A stretch of DNA of 64,000 bases from Diphasiastrum complanatum (lineage: Eukaryota; Streptophyta; Lycopodiopsida; Lycopodiales; Lycopodiaceae), in contig MU831553.1 in NCBI GenBank assembly GCA_029204225.1, positions 124,001 through 188,000 of the forward strand, read 5' to 3'. The notes beneath the pieces are model-generated. The model saw nothing but the letters and a program-made list of their open reading frames with translations, ran no database searches and was not told the DNA's origin. Below, piece after piece: positions 22,200-33,885 of the stretch. Position numbers and translations under genes: made by a program. How positions within the stretch are numbered: the stretch's first letter is position 1; each line of letters opens with the position of its first letter.

Positions 22200-22780
22200 G
22201 TAAAGTTAAAACCAATAACATGCGGAATGTCCAGACTATGTTCGCAAACACAGTTTCAAAGACTTTCGTAAACAACCTAATAGGATTCTTCCAGCATGTC
22301 ATATATCATCCGAACCTGTTAGAGTTCTCACTAGAGCACAACGCCAACAACAAGAACATCAGCAAACCAATGCTAAATCAGTTGACCCACATGGAAGCCA
22401 CTTGACGGCTTCCACATTACCAAAAGAATACCCAGACCCAAAAGTGGAACAAAGGCAATACAATGAATTTTGAGATGAGTTTTTGCGAGATGAAGCACAT
22501 ACAAAAAGTCTGTTATCAGCTCAAATCTCCGAAAAGGAGCAATCCCTACAGGGACATGAAGTATTTTCTGACCTCCTGCAAGCTCAACTCACCATGTCAT
22601 TCCATAGCACAATAAAGTCCTTCACTGGGCTTCAACGATATATCCATCGTAGTTTTCAGCTGCCTACTATTCCTGATGAACAGCGAAAAACAGAAGAGAT
22701 TCCTAAAATTCCCCAAATTCCTATGAATTTGCTGAATATAGGTGTTGCTAAGGGGACTAGCATCACTCTGCCTTTGTCCT
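22200..22780 (+). pseudogene. Family B gypsy gag-pol junction remnant
   Basis: Readable stretches include LTRAQRQQQEHQQTNAK (about 22330-22380) and, from 22483, an open frame with SLLSAQISEKEQSLQGHEVF and FQLPTIPDEQRKTEEIPKIP. This is hydrophilic sequence just before the protease and fits the Gag-Pol linker of Tat/Athila elements by position. No zinc knuckle is visible. The true gag is missing. Confidence 0.5.
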
Positions 22781-22821
22781 AGGTGTTGCTAAGGGGACTA
22801 GCATCACCCTGCCTTTGTCCT
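22740..22821 (+). repeat. 41-bp tandem duplication
   Basis: The unit beginning AGGTGTTGCTAAGGGGACTA is present twice in a row with one mismatch (CACTCTG against CACCCTG). It shifts the reading frame just before the protease, separating it from the upstream frame. Confidence 0.85.
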
Positions 22822-23255
22822 ATAAAGACTATCCTGCAGTATCTGCTATCCTTGATAGTAGATCAGACGTCAATATAATGGCTTTGTCATTGGGAAAGTC
22901 ATGGGGCTTCCATACCCTCGATCAACCACGATATAAACTTCGTATGGCTGATCAAAGAGTTACAGACCCTGCTGGTCATTTATCAAATATTAAGGTTCAA
23001 ATAGCAGGTGTCAAATTTGTGATCAATTGTGTCATCTTAGACTTACCAGAAGATGCAAATACTTATAAACTCCTTCTTGGTACACCTTGGCTCCAGATGG
23101 TAGGTGTTGTTCAAGATTGGAAGCATAGCAAAATCACCTTTGGCAATCACGACAAACGAGTCATTGTTGGCTCAACTGGCCATGTCAAGCATGTTAAAGT
23201 CTATGATGAGTGGTCATCGACAACATATGACAAATCAGATAGTGTCCTGATCTAA
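22815..23255 (+). pseudogene. Gypsy aspartic protease-like domain (family B)
   Basis: The active-site region reads AILDSRSDVNIMAL, where DSGS/DSGA is expected, so the catalytic Gly has become Arg. Downstream landmarks of gypsy retropepsins are present: LRMADQRVTDPAGHLSNIKV, VNCVILD-type strand, and YKLLLGTPWLQ, the usual end of the domain. The frame is open to 23255. A processing protease role is expected from the family but this copy should be inactive. Confidence 0.8.
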
Positions 23256-23363
23256 CCAAACGGCCACTATACAAGATCCACGGACATAATCGATTGGGGT
23301 CAAGCACTAGCCACTGTGGACTGTGCTTATTCCAATCGATGTCGTATCAAAAGTACATAAGTT

Positions 23364-23963
23364 GTGGATATTCTCCCATCTTCTACAGACATTGATACAC
23401 CCATCATCCCACTTATGATGATTGACCCGATTTCTATAGCATGGTGCCCAGGAAAACCTAGCGTCTCTACCGCCCATGCTTCAGAAGAAGGTATTCTTTC
23501 CATGGATGATGTAGAAATGACGGATGGACATGTACTTCTATATCTAGATGCCCAATCTTATCCACCAAAATCAATTCCTAAGGAGATCAAGACACCAGGA
23601 TCGTTGGCTCACGTCCAACTAACATCCAAAGTACCCAACACACAAGCATACAAGCCCAAATCCAAAGTATATACATGGGACATGTATCCAGACGAAGTCT
23701 GGCATACAATCGATGAAGACATGATAAGTGAGGTACCAACACCACCCACTCAAAACCCTCAAAAACCTTGGTTACAAAAAAATCAACTTATTGATACAAA
23801 ATTAATCGAGTGTCAAAAACAAATGCGTGTGAAGCTTAAACAGCTGATCAAGCCCTTGTCTAAGAAGATAGAAACCAAACAATCAGACCACGCGTCCACC
23901 TCAAGTAGTGCCTCAACTCAGATGATTCCCAAAGTTCCAGAAAACTTTGTGAACCACCTTTGA
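23364..23963 (+). pseudogene. Gypsy pol linker between protease and RT
   Basis: A 199-codon open frame with ILSMDDVEMTDGHVLLYLDA, PGSLAHVQLTSKVPNTQAYK and a Lys/Gln-rich end. No catalytic motif. It has a clear relative at 19800-20020 on the minus strand. It is followed by about 340 bases with many stops (to 24300) that cover the lost N-terminal part of RT. Confidence 0.65.
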
Positions 23964-24299
23964 TCTCCCACGAAAAATTAAAGATTTTACACTGGATGAC
24001 GCTGTTATCCAGCTACCACAACCACACCAGGAACCTACACCAAGTTCCAATTCCTTTGAAGGACCAGCTAAAACGATGTCGTTAAACCTTAAAGATCCTG
24101 ACGAGGAGATGGATCGTCTAGTTCATGTTGGTGCACACCTTTCGTCCGAACAACTTTCTGATCTGGAAACTTTACTTCGCAAATATAGGGATGTATTTGC
24201 ATAGAACTATACAAAAATGAAAGGAATTCCGCTGGAAGTAGTGGTTCATATGATTCTTTTGGAAGACAATTCATCGGTTATTTACTTGTTCAAATAGCC

Positions 24300-25238
24300 T
24301 CTGAAGATAAACATAAAACAGCCTTTCCCACAAAGAACGGGGTTTATGCTTATAAACTTATGCCTTTTGGCTTATGCAACGCCCCTTCAACATTCCAGAG
24401 GGTCATGCAACTGGCCTTCCAAGACCTGTTACATCGGATTGTGGAGATTTATTACGACGATCTAGGTGTACATTCCTCAGCAGCTACACATCTTGACGCA
24501 CTGGAAAAAATCCTCATCCGTTGCCGTAGATTTGGAATCTCTCTAAATCCTGATAAATGTCAAATATGGGTCATCCATGGGGTTGTACTCGGACATATAA
24601 TTTCAAAGGACGGTATTTCTACCGACCCATCAAAAATCAAGGTTATAATCGAAATGCCCTTACCTGCAACAGTGAAAGAAGTGTACGTCTTCCTCGGTCA
24701 CACAAATTATTATCGCATCTTGATAATCGATTATGTCGGCAAGGCACGCCTCGTTTATTTAGTTGTGGTAGATCCTCGCTGGACCGAAGAATGGATTAAA
24801 GCCTTTGAGGAGTTTAAAACAGCCGTTACCACGACACCCATACTCCGCTCACCAGACTATATGAAAGTGTTCCATGTGCATACTTACGCAAGTAAGTATG
24901 CAATTGGAGGTCTTCTTGCGCAACCGGACGAGTATGGCAAGGATTTCCCAATACGTTTCTTGAGCAGGCAACTGGTGCCTGCTGAAGTAAACTATACAAC
25001 CACCGAGAGAGAAGCATTAGCGATGGTCTATGTTGTACAACAACTAAGACATTATTTGCTAGGCCAGAACTTTGCATTCTACACCGACCATCAAGCTCTA
25101 TTATATATCGTTAATAAATCATGTAAAACGGGACATATAGCTCGATGGCTGTTAATACTAGAGGAATTTAATTTTTGCGTAGTCGTTTCTTTAAAAGACC
25201 CAACATTTCATGGAAGATCACCTTTTTCGAGTACCTAA
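24300..25238 (+). pseudogene. Gypsy RT-RNase H, N-terminally decayed
   Basis: RT text begins at KNGVYAYKLMPFGLCNAPST (about 24340-24390). The catalytic box is YYDD in EIYYDDLGVHSS. Then follow SLNPDKCQIWV, GVVLGHIISKDGIST and VYVFLGHTNYYR. RNase H follows: FHVHTYASKYAIGGLLAQ, where the first catalytic Asp is lost; TTEREALAMVYVVQQLRHYL with the Glu; and FYTDHQALLYIVNK with the second Asp. The RT fingers and the first catalytic Asp region are missing upstream. The frame is open from 24360 for 292 codons. Confidence 0.88.
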
Positions 25239-26604
25239 TGCTGAAAAAGCAACTGCGCCAGTCAACGATGATCTTCCTGATGCATGTCTTTTTCATATTG
25301 ATGCTACACCCTTATTGGCTGAGGAGATCACTCAGTTCCTAATAATAGGCAAACTCAAAGAAGGCCCGAGTACGGCGACAAAAAGAAATTTTTTGCTAAA
25401 AGCAGCGCCCTTTCAGTTAATAGCGGGACAACTTTACAAAAGGGGCATTGACGGTATCATTCAACGATGTGCTTATGAATCTGAGATACGACCGATCATA
25501 TCTCAGGCTCATGAGGGCATTGGCGGTGGCCACTTCTCTGTTGAAGCCACAGCTAAGATTATCCTATGAGCAGGATTGTGGTGGCCATCTTTATTTAAGG
25601 ACACATTTGCTGTCGTTAAAACATGTGATGTTTGTCAACGAGCCAAGAAAAATACCAAAGTAGACTTCACACCACTGACTCCCATTATAGAAGGCCAAGC
25701 CTTCCATAAGTGGGGAATTGACTTTGTTGAACCAATTAGTCTAGCAGCGAAACATACCCAAGCTCGTTACATCCTCATAGCAACAGATTATGCCACTAAG
25801 TGGGTTGAGGCTCGAGCAACAAAGGACGTCAACGCAAAAATTGTCACGCGTTTTCTTTACAAAAATATTATTACACGTTTTGGCTGTCCTATAGAGCTAG
25901 TTAGAAACCGCAGCACGCATTTTTTAAATGCTGTCATTGATAATTTACTACCCATTACCTTGTCGTTCACAGAAAGAGTACATCATACTATTCTAGATGT
26001 AATGGCCAGGCCGAATCAACTAACAAGACGATATGTAAAATTTTGACAAAGATAGTTGAAACCAGTCGCTTTGATTGGGAAACGAAATTTTTTTCAGCTA
26101 TCTGGGCTTACCGCACTACCCCAAAAAAAACCACTGGGTGGGTTACCCCTTTCCACTTAGTATATGGTCAAGAGGCGGTAATGCCCGTAGAATTTTTAGT
26201 CCCTTCGCTAAGAGTCATGGAAGCTTTTTCTAAAGATCTATGTGAAAAAGCTACAATTGAGCAATAAGTCAAAACCAGGCTATTTACGTTAGCCCAGTTA
26301 TGCGAGACAAGACTTATATCTTACCATGCACAACTGGTTAACAAACAACGCCAAAAGGCCTGGCATGACCTTCACTTATGCAATAAAGATCTACACTTAG
26401 GTGACCAGGTGCTCCTTTATACATCAAAGAAGCACCCTGGCAAATTGAAATTCCGAAGTGAGGGACCGTATGTTATTAATAAAATCTTTCCTAATGGTGC
26501 AGTCCAGTTGCAAATACTTGACGGAATACTCCTAGACACTATCATCAACGGTGGTCGTCTACGACGGTATTACAAAGAGTTGTTTTTTGTTGACCCAATT
26601 TAAC
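25210..26604 (+). pseudogene. Gypsy integrase with GPY/F end, broken
   Basis: The zinc-binding part reads HEGIGGGHFSVEATAKIIL, TGA (25567), AGLWWPSLF and KTCDVCQRAK, an HHCC finger. The core has KWGIDFVEPI (first Asp present) and IELVRNRSTHFLN (second Asp changed to Asn). After a frameshift near 25985 comes NGQAESTNKTICKIL (Glu present). A stop at 26265 precedes the C-terminal KLKFRSEGPYVINKIFPNGA, a GPY/F module. There is no chromodomain, which argues for the Tat/Athila side of gypsy rather than a chromovirus. Confidence 0.88.
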
Positions 26605-26980
26605 ATCTTTTTCTACTATATATTTTACATTTTTTATTCTTTTTTATTTTTTTCCTGCCTGTAATTCTCGTTTTGCATGCCTATTTTTTAACCTTGTTCC
26701 TTGTTTATAGTTCATACCTATACTTATTTTCTTTTTATACATTTTCTCTTTCCTATAAATACCCATTGGTCATGGATGTTCTAGGTCAACAAACGATAGG
26801 CTACACCATATGCAAAGATTCTGACACTTTTAGCCACCTCATTTCTATCTGTTTGGTACCTCAAGCATACAAATATTCCTTGAGATACACCTTTTCCATA
26901 AGAACTACTGCTGTGAGCCACAGTCATATTTTTCCCCCTTGAAATTCTTTACTTGCCTCAATCAGCTCCATTCCATCATA
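26605..26980 (+). other. T-rich post-pol spacer
   Basis: Pyrimidine-rich non-coding sequence between integrase and the first tandem array. Nothing else seen. Confidence 0.4.
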
Positions 26981-27335
26981 ATGGGATTCTGTCAAATCTC
27001 AACCAACAAATACTATCAGATCTCAACCGACGGGATTCTGTCAGATCTCAACCGACGGGATTCTGTCAGATCTCAACCGACGGGGTTATGTCAGATCTCA
27101 ACCGATGACTTCTGTCAGATCTCAACTAACGGGATTCTGTCAGATCTCAACCGACGGGATTATGTCATATTTCAACCGACGACTTCTGTCAGATCTCAAC
27201 CGACGGATTCTGTCAGATCTCAACCGATGGGATTTTGTCAGATCTCAACTGATGGGATTTTGTCAGATGTCAACCGAAACTTCTGTCAAATCTTGACTGA
27301 CGCAACTCACTCAAATCTCGACCGACGATTCTAAT
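26981..27335 (+). repeat. Minisatellite 1, ~25-bp unit, ~14 copies
   Basis: The unit is close to CAGATCTCAACCGACGGGAT followed by TCTGT, with variants such as ...GATGACTTCTGT and ...AACTGATGGGATTTTGT. Unit length varies from 23 to 27 bases, so reading frames through it are not conserved. It lies downstream of gypsy pol, where Tat-lineage elements are known to carry variable tandem arrays. Confidence 0.9.
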
Positions 27336-27965
27336 TCAAAATTCAATGAACAAGCATGTCTCATCGCGTCCAAAATCAGACGATGGCGTTTATAAATGCC
27401 ATCATCTTGACGCATTCACACCTCAGCGAAGTGCGAATTTTGGAGTCTTCTGACGATGATCTACTGGCGATCTTCTTGCTCCCATGCACGATCATGGCGC
27501 TCTCTTGTTCCTTGCATTTGTCATCGCTCCCACACCACCTCCACCGACTATCAGCCATCATAGTTTGTTTACCATTGAAAGCGCCATCACCAAACATCTC
27601 CAAACCTAACATTGCCAGCGGAAGACACACCACTTGAAACTTTTTCACATGCTGAGGGATAGTGTCACGCAAGCATTCATTACGCTCCCATTACACTATT
27701 GAGTATTACATCATCACCATAAACACTTGTTTTTCATTCCAGATCATCACCACCTACATACATCTATTTCCACAGCTACCTACCTTTCACATCTCCATCA
27801 TTGCCCAACATCTTCACCTTTTCTGCTCTCCAACCTTATACATTCCATCTTCCTCCCAACCACATTTCGTCACACCTCCGTGTTCCCACACTTTACCCTC
27901 CCTACCCAACCTCATTCCTTTACAATCCTTTCCTTCCACGACATCCCTTGCTCCACACATATTTT
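27336..27965 (+). other. Spacer between the two minisatellites
   Basis: Pyrimidine-rich sequence (TCCTCCCAACCACA-type words) with no convincing gene. Open frames here read as Ser/Pro/His/Leu-rich and look compositional. Confidence 0.4.
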
Positions 27966-28215
27966 CCAATCACCTCTCAACCGACACCTCCGTTCAGATC
28001 TCAACCGACACCTCCTCTCAAATCTCAACCGACACCTCCTCTCAGATCTCAACCGACACCTCCTCTCTAATCTCAACCGACACCTCCTCTCAAATTTCAA
28101 CCAACACCTCCGTTCAGATCTCAACCAACACCTCCTCTCAAATCTCAACCGACGCCTCCGTTCACCTCTCAACCGATGCACCTTATCCCTATTTCAAATC
28201 TCAACCGATGCCCTT
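27966..28215 (+). repeat. Minisatellite 2, 24-bp unit, ~10 copies
   Basis: The unit is CTCAACCGACACCTCC with a TCTCAAAT or GTTCAGAT end, 24 bases. Because 24 is a multiple of three, one frame reads an eight-residue repeat, QISTDTSS. It shares the core CAGATCTCAACCGA with minisatellite 1, about 630 bases upstream, so one array probably seeded the other. Confidence 0.9.
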
Positions 28216-28248
28216 TTTCTAGAACCCTCTTTTTCTAGTTTTTCCATC

Positions 28249-29190
28249 ATGTCTACCAACCCCAGTTCCAGTTTTGATGATCTTGATGCCAATTAGCTCG
28301 ACATCCAATTGTTCAAATTGGATCTTACTGAGATGCAAAACTGGTACCAGCAAGCAGAGTCTTTTTTTAAGGCAATTGAATTCCAGATCCTTGTCTTGAC
28401 AGGGTATCAAAGCTCGTACCTGGAACATATGATATATGCCAATTATAATGCTGTAGCAAGGTTGTGCTAGCTCATAGTTCCCCCCGTGAGGAACTATGTC
28501 TATAATATATCATTTGCGGTGGCCGACTTGCAACCCTTTGGGTTCCCGCGAGGACCAAATGTTGTCACAAAGACGCTCCAAAAGATCGAACAGACAGCAT
28601 ACTTCAAATACATAGATCCCTCCGTGGACAAGGGGAAGAACAAGGATGGGTACAGAATTGAGACGGTCAATGATCAACAGCTACAAGCGGCATGTGCATA
28701 CTTAACCAAGTGCACACAACGACCACGAACCAAGCTGCAGAGGGTACCCATGTCCATTCCACATGATGGCAAATTCACGACTGCATGCCCAGAACCTCTA
28801 TGATTGGGCACAGTTTGCTTCAAATTGCCTTCATGAATGCATTAAGAACAAGTAGCCACTTACAGTACTGGGATAGCTCATGACAGATATCACTCTCCAA
28901 CAAGTACAAAATCGGCCAAAGCTTCAACAACACCTGCAGATTGCAAACAAGGCATGGGACATCCCAATTGGGGCCAAACAGTCCAAGCGTGCTCACTCAC
29001 GAACTACTTCGCCATCGGGACTCCAACCCAAATGAGTCAACACCAGTATTCTTCCACTGGTACAAAAGCAAAAAAGCACACAACCAGACCCACAAGTAGC
29101 CACATCCTCGGAAGCTCAAGAGGCCGATACCTCCAAGGCCCAGTTGCCAGACACAAGGCAACAAAGAATACAAAGAAAGCTTTAGGCTAG
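28249..29190 (+). pseudogene. Family B post-pol reading frame, N-terminal part
   Basis: ATG 28249 starts MSTNPSSSFDDLDAN, followed by TAG 28294-28296, then LDIQLFKLDLTEMQNWYQQA, a TAG near 28468, and IVPPVRNYVYNISFAVADLQ to TGA 28801. All lie in one frame. Another frame then continues with HDWAQFASNCLHECIKNK and ITLQQVQNRPKLQQHLQIAN to about 29190. It is a hydrophilic, Gln-rich protein with no family I recognise, sitting between pol and LTR where env-like or accessory frames occur in Athila/Tat elements. Confidence 0.55.
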
Positions 29191-29231
29191 GAGGAGATCA
29201 GCAGCTGGATCAGCATCAAACGGGGGGAGGA

Positions 29232-30540
29232 GTGGGGAGTTCCAGTCTCCAGGACACGGAAGCGGCCAAGCAGTCACAAGATCAACAACCACAGGCCCAG
29301 CAAATCCGCACATTGGACACTTTGCAATATTTTGATGATGCGGACCTGATGGAAATAAGCGATGATGAATCAGAGAAGGTGGAGCAGCCAGGAAGAAGTC
29401 TGACCCCTCCAATAACCACCACCACAACAACAACCACCATTACTACTAACATCATTCCTCCACTCCCTCCACCTCCATCTTCAATTTTGACAGAACGTCT
29501 CTTTTTTGGATTAGCTTCATCATCCCACACTCCTGATCAGTACCCAACCCTCATTAACCCTGAGAAGCTCTCCGAAGCAGCCAAACGCTCAATGATCGGC
29601 CTATCCGAGGCGAGCTATCATATGCATTGGTTGGTAAGCTAGCATCAAATGCTCGAGAACAAGGTCAAGTACCAGAACCAGGAAATTGCGCAACAACAGA
29701 AGCTATCCAAGAAAAAGAAAAAAGAGACAGAGGAAATCAGATCCGTGATGGCCGGACAAAAGACCACTCTGGAAGAGGTCCAGCAACAACTGAAGCACCA
29801 GATGGTCCAGATCAACCAAGTACGAGACGGATCGTTGGGTGCAATGACTGTTGATGCCCCTCTAGTTAAGCCCGAGGATATACAATTCTAGGCCTCAGCC
29901 ATCCGGATGGAAAAGTACATGCAGTTGATCCAAGAACGGGAAGTCAAGAAAAATGATTTTGAAAATATTGTGGCCAAGTGAGAGAAGATCATTTTGGAGT
30001 CCCAGAAGCAGCTAGAAGACACAACGAAGGCCCTACAGCAAGTCTTGGACAAGGTGAACCAGTTGTGGAACATGGCATGCAAGGCCCAAGTAGGCGCTCA
30101 TTCGATGAAACCACGGGATGATGATGGGAATGATGGAGCCAGAAACAAGGATGGGCAAACCCAACCATCAAATGGTAGCCGCTTTTAATTTTTCCGAAAC
30201 ATTCATTCCAACTTACCCTATTTTTTCATCTTCTCTCTCTCCACCATCTCCTAGCAGAATAATGGGCCCATCAAAAGGTCCAGCTGACACGTACAAGGCC
30301 CGACAGGACGAGTTCTTTCAACAACTCCACTCCCCCGGTGCGGCGTACAATGTGTTAAACCCACCGCCTCCCCAACCTGTCATCCCTGCACCTCTCTCTC
30401 TAGATCACTTCGTCCTTGACCTTCCAAAAACTAACACCGACATTGGGGGTGATGACGACTTCTTGGCAGATCCACCAGAAGCAAGAAGATTCTCGCCCAG
30501 GCAAGACACGGGCGCAACTGAGCCATCAACAAGCGAGTGA
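29232..30540 (+). pseudogene. Family B post-pol coiled-coil frame, broken
   Basis: Several frames carry pieces of one protein. The first is an acidic part (LDTLQYFDDADLMEISDDES), then a Thr/Pro linker, KLSEAAKRSMIGLSEASYHM, a charged heptad-like stretch (YQNQEIAQQQKLSKKKKKET, EEVQQQLKHQMVQINQVRDG), more coil at 29910-30090 and a Pro-rich end. The SEAA...S segment and coil match 58600-58810 and 62500-62740. Coiled-coil function is unknown; self-association is a reasonable inference. Confidence 0.6.
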
Positions 30541-30605
30541 GCCAAAGTGAAAGATACGGGCACCAAGGCCCTGGATAATTATCTGGCGAGGCCATCACAA
30601 CCACA

Positions 30606-31116
30606 GAGGACAGCTGATTAGATTTCATTTCTTGTTTGTGGATTAATGTAGGAATCGGCATTCAAGTAAACTAAATAGGCTGGATTTGTGGTGTAGATCT
30701 TGCATATTCTTTAACATTCCAGTTCTTGATTGTTCTTGGGCATTCCAAGCATCAAGAAATGGGTGTTTCTTGATCCTTGGGCTGGTAGAGTGTTGTTAAG
30801 AATCTAGTTTTTTTGTTTCTTGTTTTCTTGATTGAGTAGCTTAATCTTGTCTTTGTTTGTTTCCTGATTTTAGTAGATAAATTGTAGAATGCTCCATGTT
30901 TCAGAATGTTGATCTAAACCGAGCTAGGACTGGTTGCATGGCTTGTTTATGCATGTAGCTGAGTGACAAATCTGTCTCTCCCCACTGACAGGCTGGGGAA
31001 TACTCGTTGTAATCTGAGAAAATGCTTCTACTTGGAAACCATTCTAATAAGAAGACCAAACCGTAAAGAACCGTAACCTACAAAAGTAACAAAAGGAAGA
31101 AAGAACAAGAAGAAAC
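30606..31116 (+). repeat. Family B LTR-like tail, copy b
   Basis: 30611-30745 is clearly related to 5209-5345 (CTTGTTTGTGGATTAATGTA, ACTAAATAGGCTGGA, TTCCAGTTCTTGATTGTTCT). The upstream half of the LTR seen in copies a and d is absent, so it is deleted here. It ends where minus-strand copia gag begins near 31117. Confidence 0.5.
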
Positions 31117-31760
31117 CGTGTTCACATATTCAGTGGAATCTGTGAACACATGGTTATTGCGCTTGCAATATCTACAAAACATCTTCTTCTTCGACTGTGG
31201 ATCTGATGATTGCAATTGACTTTAAGTCTATTTGTGATTTGTTGCAGCCTTCTTGGAGCTTTTCTGCTTCTGTCGCTTAGAGCCTTTGTTGACATATAGA
31301 GCCTAAGAGGAGGAAGTAGACAAAGTGTCTTGACTTCTTCTATTATCTTCTTGCAGCAACATAGTGATAACTCTAGTAAGAGTAAAATTTGAGTGTGTCG
31401 ATATGATCATCACCCAGTTCTCACATGTAGAAAGCAATGTCATAATTGCGTCTTGATCGTCTATGACTGATCCGACAACGGCCATCTGTTGCAAGATATT
31501 CTTAAAATGGTTAATGTGACTCTGAAGAGGATCACCGTTAGACATCCTGAATGTGAAGAATTGCCTTCGTAGATGTCATATAGTGAGTTCAGGATGTCCC
31601 AAATGTCTTTTGAAGTTTTTGCTTCAGCTATGTGTCCAATCTGTGTATCTGATATATTGAGGATAATAAGTGTGAAAGCTTTACCATCCTTCAATTTCCA
31701 CTTTGAGTCTTCTTTGTCGTCTTCAAGCTTTACTTCTGTACTTGTAACAAACTAAGTTTG
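31117..31760 (-). pseudogene. Copia Gag on minus strand
   Basis: On the minus strand: KDGKAFTLIILNISDTQIGH, EAKTSKDIWDILNSLYDIY, a frameshift, then NGDPLQSHINHFKNILQQMA and TLLSTCENWVMII. This is the UBN2-type Gag of another copia lineage. Near 31130-31175 a decayed zinc knuckle reads FCRYCKRNNHVFTDS, with the final Cys replaced by Ser. The reading order runs right to left from the primer site at 32005. Confidence 0.8.
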
Positions 31761-32004
31761 CCAATTGTATCGATGACGCTAAGATGTAGTAATGCCAACA
31801 ATAGGAAATCAATTCTCTGATACTGAAAGCTTGAAAGGAACTGAAGAGTATGATATCAATTTGATATCGTGAAAGATATCAAGTATTAGAGCTTTCGCTT
31901 TGATATCAAAATAGTATTAGGCCCTGATAGATATCACAAGTCTGATACCATGACGATGTAGATAAAGTAGTGATCTAGCCATAGTAGTGATACTATGGAT
32001 GAAT

Positions 32005-32016
32005 GCTCTGATACCA
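32005..32016 (-). other. Copia primer-binding site, minus strand
   Basis: The plus-strand text GCTCTGATACCA is the reverse complement of TGGTATCAGAGC, immediately followed by TGTAGG, the complement of an LTR end. Confidence 0.85.
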
Positions 32017-33215
32017 TGTAGGTACGTTTTGATACCATGTCGAAAATAGGATGGATAATGTAATGCGAAAACTACCTACTTCCAATGCATGACTACGCCT
32101 ATCAAAAATTGAACAAAGCAATAGTGATGAAAAATCACGTTTAGTCTTTAGCAACTAACTTTGAAATTGCTAGATACTAAGTGATTACGTAGCCAAACAT
32201 GAAGTATTGAATTCTCAGACAATTTCTATCAGTTACAAAAGCAATACAGAGATGCATGCATTCTAACATATACTGAACGCAATAAGAAGATAGTATTGAT
32301 TCAGAAAAACAGAATCAGATGCTAATGAGCACAAGACAATAGCGGATAGAAACCGCGCACTCTAAGTTGTCTCTGAGTAACTGAGAATAAGTCTGATAAT
32401 AAGCAACTCTGCTGATAAGCAGTAGCGCAATAGCAACTCTAAAATAAATCTCTAAAAGACTGAGCTAGAATGCTCAAGAGAGTTCAAGCTTAAAAGCTTG
32501 ATAGAGAGCTAACTACAATACTTTCTGATTGTGAATGATCTGCTTGATAAGAGCACATGAAGTGTCATGTAATAACACTCAGCCCCTTCACAATTCACAA
32601 TGTTGATGCGTCACTTCAGAATTTGAAACTGTATGAATATGAACAGCTATATATACTAAGCAATTAGGTCGTCAAATGCGATTGCCAGTTGGCTGGTGTC
32701 CGTTGGCATTCATCCAGTTCAAAAATTGATCGCCGATAAGCGGTGAAAATTGGCCGTAAACAGTCTGTCTACATATATGAACCAAAACTATCACTCTACA
32801 TAAATGAACTAAAACTGCCACAGGCGAAGGTGTCGCAAAAAGATGGCAGTGTCGAGTTTTTGTGAAAAATGCGACAGTGGCCTTAAATCTGATTTTGGAT
32901 TGTCCCACACTTTGCCAAAGTCATTTCCTTAACATTTGAGGCACTTAGAAAAATGCAAAAAATGTGACTCTGCATTTTTACTCGTTATTCCTGTCAGGCG
33001 AAAAATGCGAAAAAGGCGACATTGCATTTTTACACGAGATTCCTGACAAGCAAAAAATGCAACATTGTTGTCAAACTCCGTGTATTTCTGTAGACTGTGT
33101 AAAAATACTTGTATTTCTACTGACTATGTAAAAACATGAGAAAACCTGCAGAACTGGATAAACAATGGATGAAGAATAAAACCGACTAGTCGATTAGTAA
33201 GAAGGAGAATAATCC
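32017..33215 (-). repeat. Copia LTR on minus strand (outer edge uncertain)
   Basis: The inner edge is fixed by the primer site. A TATATATA motif at about 32649-32656 is a promoter candidate on the minus strand. The sequence contains repeated AAAAATGCGA / GCATTTTTAC words at 32940-33070. The outer edge may be at a CCAACA near 33213, but this is a guess. Confidence 0.5.
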
Positions 33216-33224
33216 AACAACTTG

Positions 33225-33885
33225 TACCTATGATGATTACATATGTGTGGAGCATGTTCCCACGTGTGAAATAAATGTACTTTTCATGTAGTAGAATCAT
33301 ATAGGTTGTACATTTAAATCAAGTTCTAGTGGCTAAGAAGGCCAAAATCATGTTTTTTAGTCATATGCCACATGGCATCAATCTAGACATTGCATGAGCC
33401 ACATCATGAGATTAGGTGTCAAATTCCATGTGTAGAGGTCTGCTCACACGTGTGGAATAAGCTGAGGAAGTCGAGTTTGCACTTCTAGAAGAGTTTTCTA
33501 TATAATAGAAAATTGACCAAAAAGTGCTCAAAATAGAAGGGTTGGTCCAAGTGACAATTTTGCATGATGATTCATCATATGACAAAGCACCCTCACACAT
33601 GTGAGATCAGAGGGATGCAGATCAGTACCACGAGCTCCCACTTTTTGTATATATAGAGCCACATTTGGCCATAATCATAAAGCAACACCAATCTTGATTT
33701 TGGAAACAATTTCTTGTCAATCTCTCCATTTGTCTTCATTTGTTTTGATTGAATTGAGTTCCTATCCTTCATTAATAATTGTTCTTTTAATTTTTCTCAT
33801 CTAAATTATCTAGATTGATCTAAATCTTGTGTAGATTGGTAGATCGATTGTATCTAACATTTAATCCCTCTTGTGGATCATTTTA
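33225..33885 (+). repeat. Copia LTR, plus strand
   Basis: It is the plus-strand relative of the minus-strand LTR at 17960-18735, with the same order of words and the same CACACGTGTG / CACACATGTG palindromes (33262, 33448, 33595). It is followed directly by integrase sequence, so leader, gag and protease have been deleted. Confidence 0.65.

Noticed and set aside
26981-28215. CRISPR array
   Set aside because: Units are contiguous degenerate tandem repeats without unique spacers, in a plant retrotransposon.
27662-28296. Overlapping 180-190-codon frames with QISTDTSS or NRHLLSDL repeats
   Set aside because: All three frames are open because the 24-bp unit has no stop in any frame. Only the possibility that one frame is coding is kept, as a remark.
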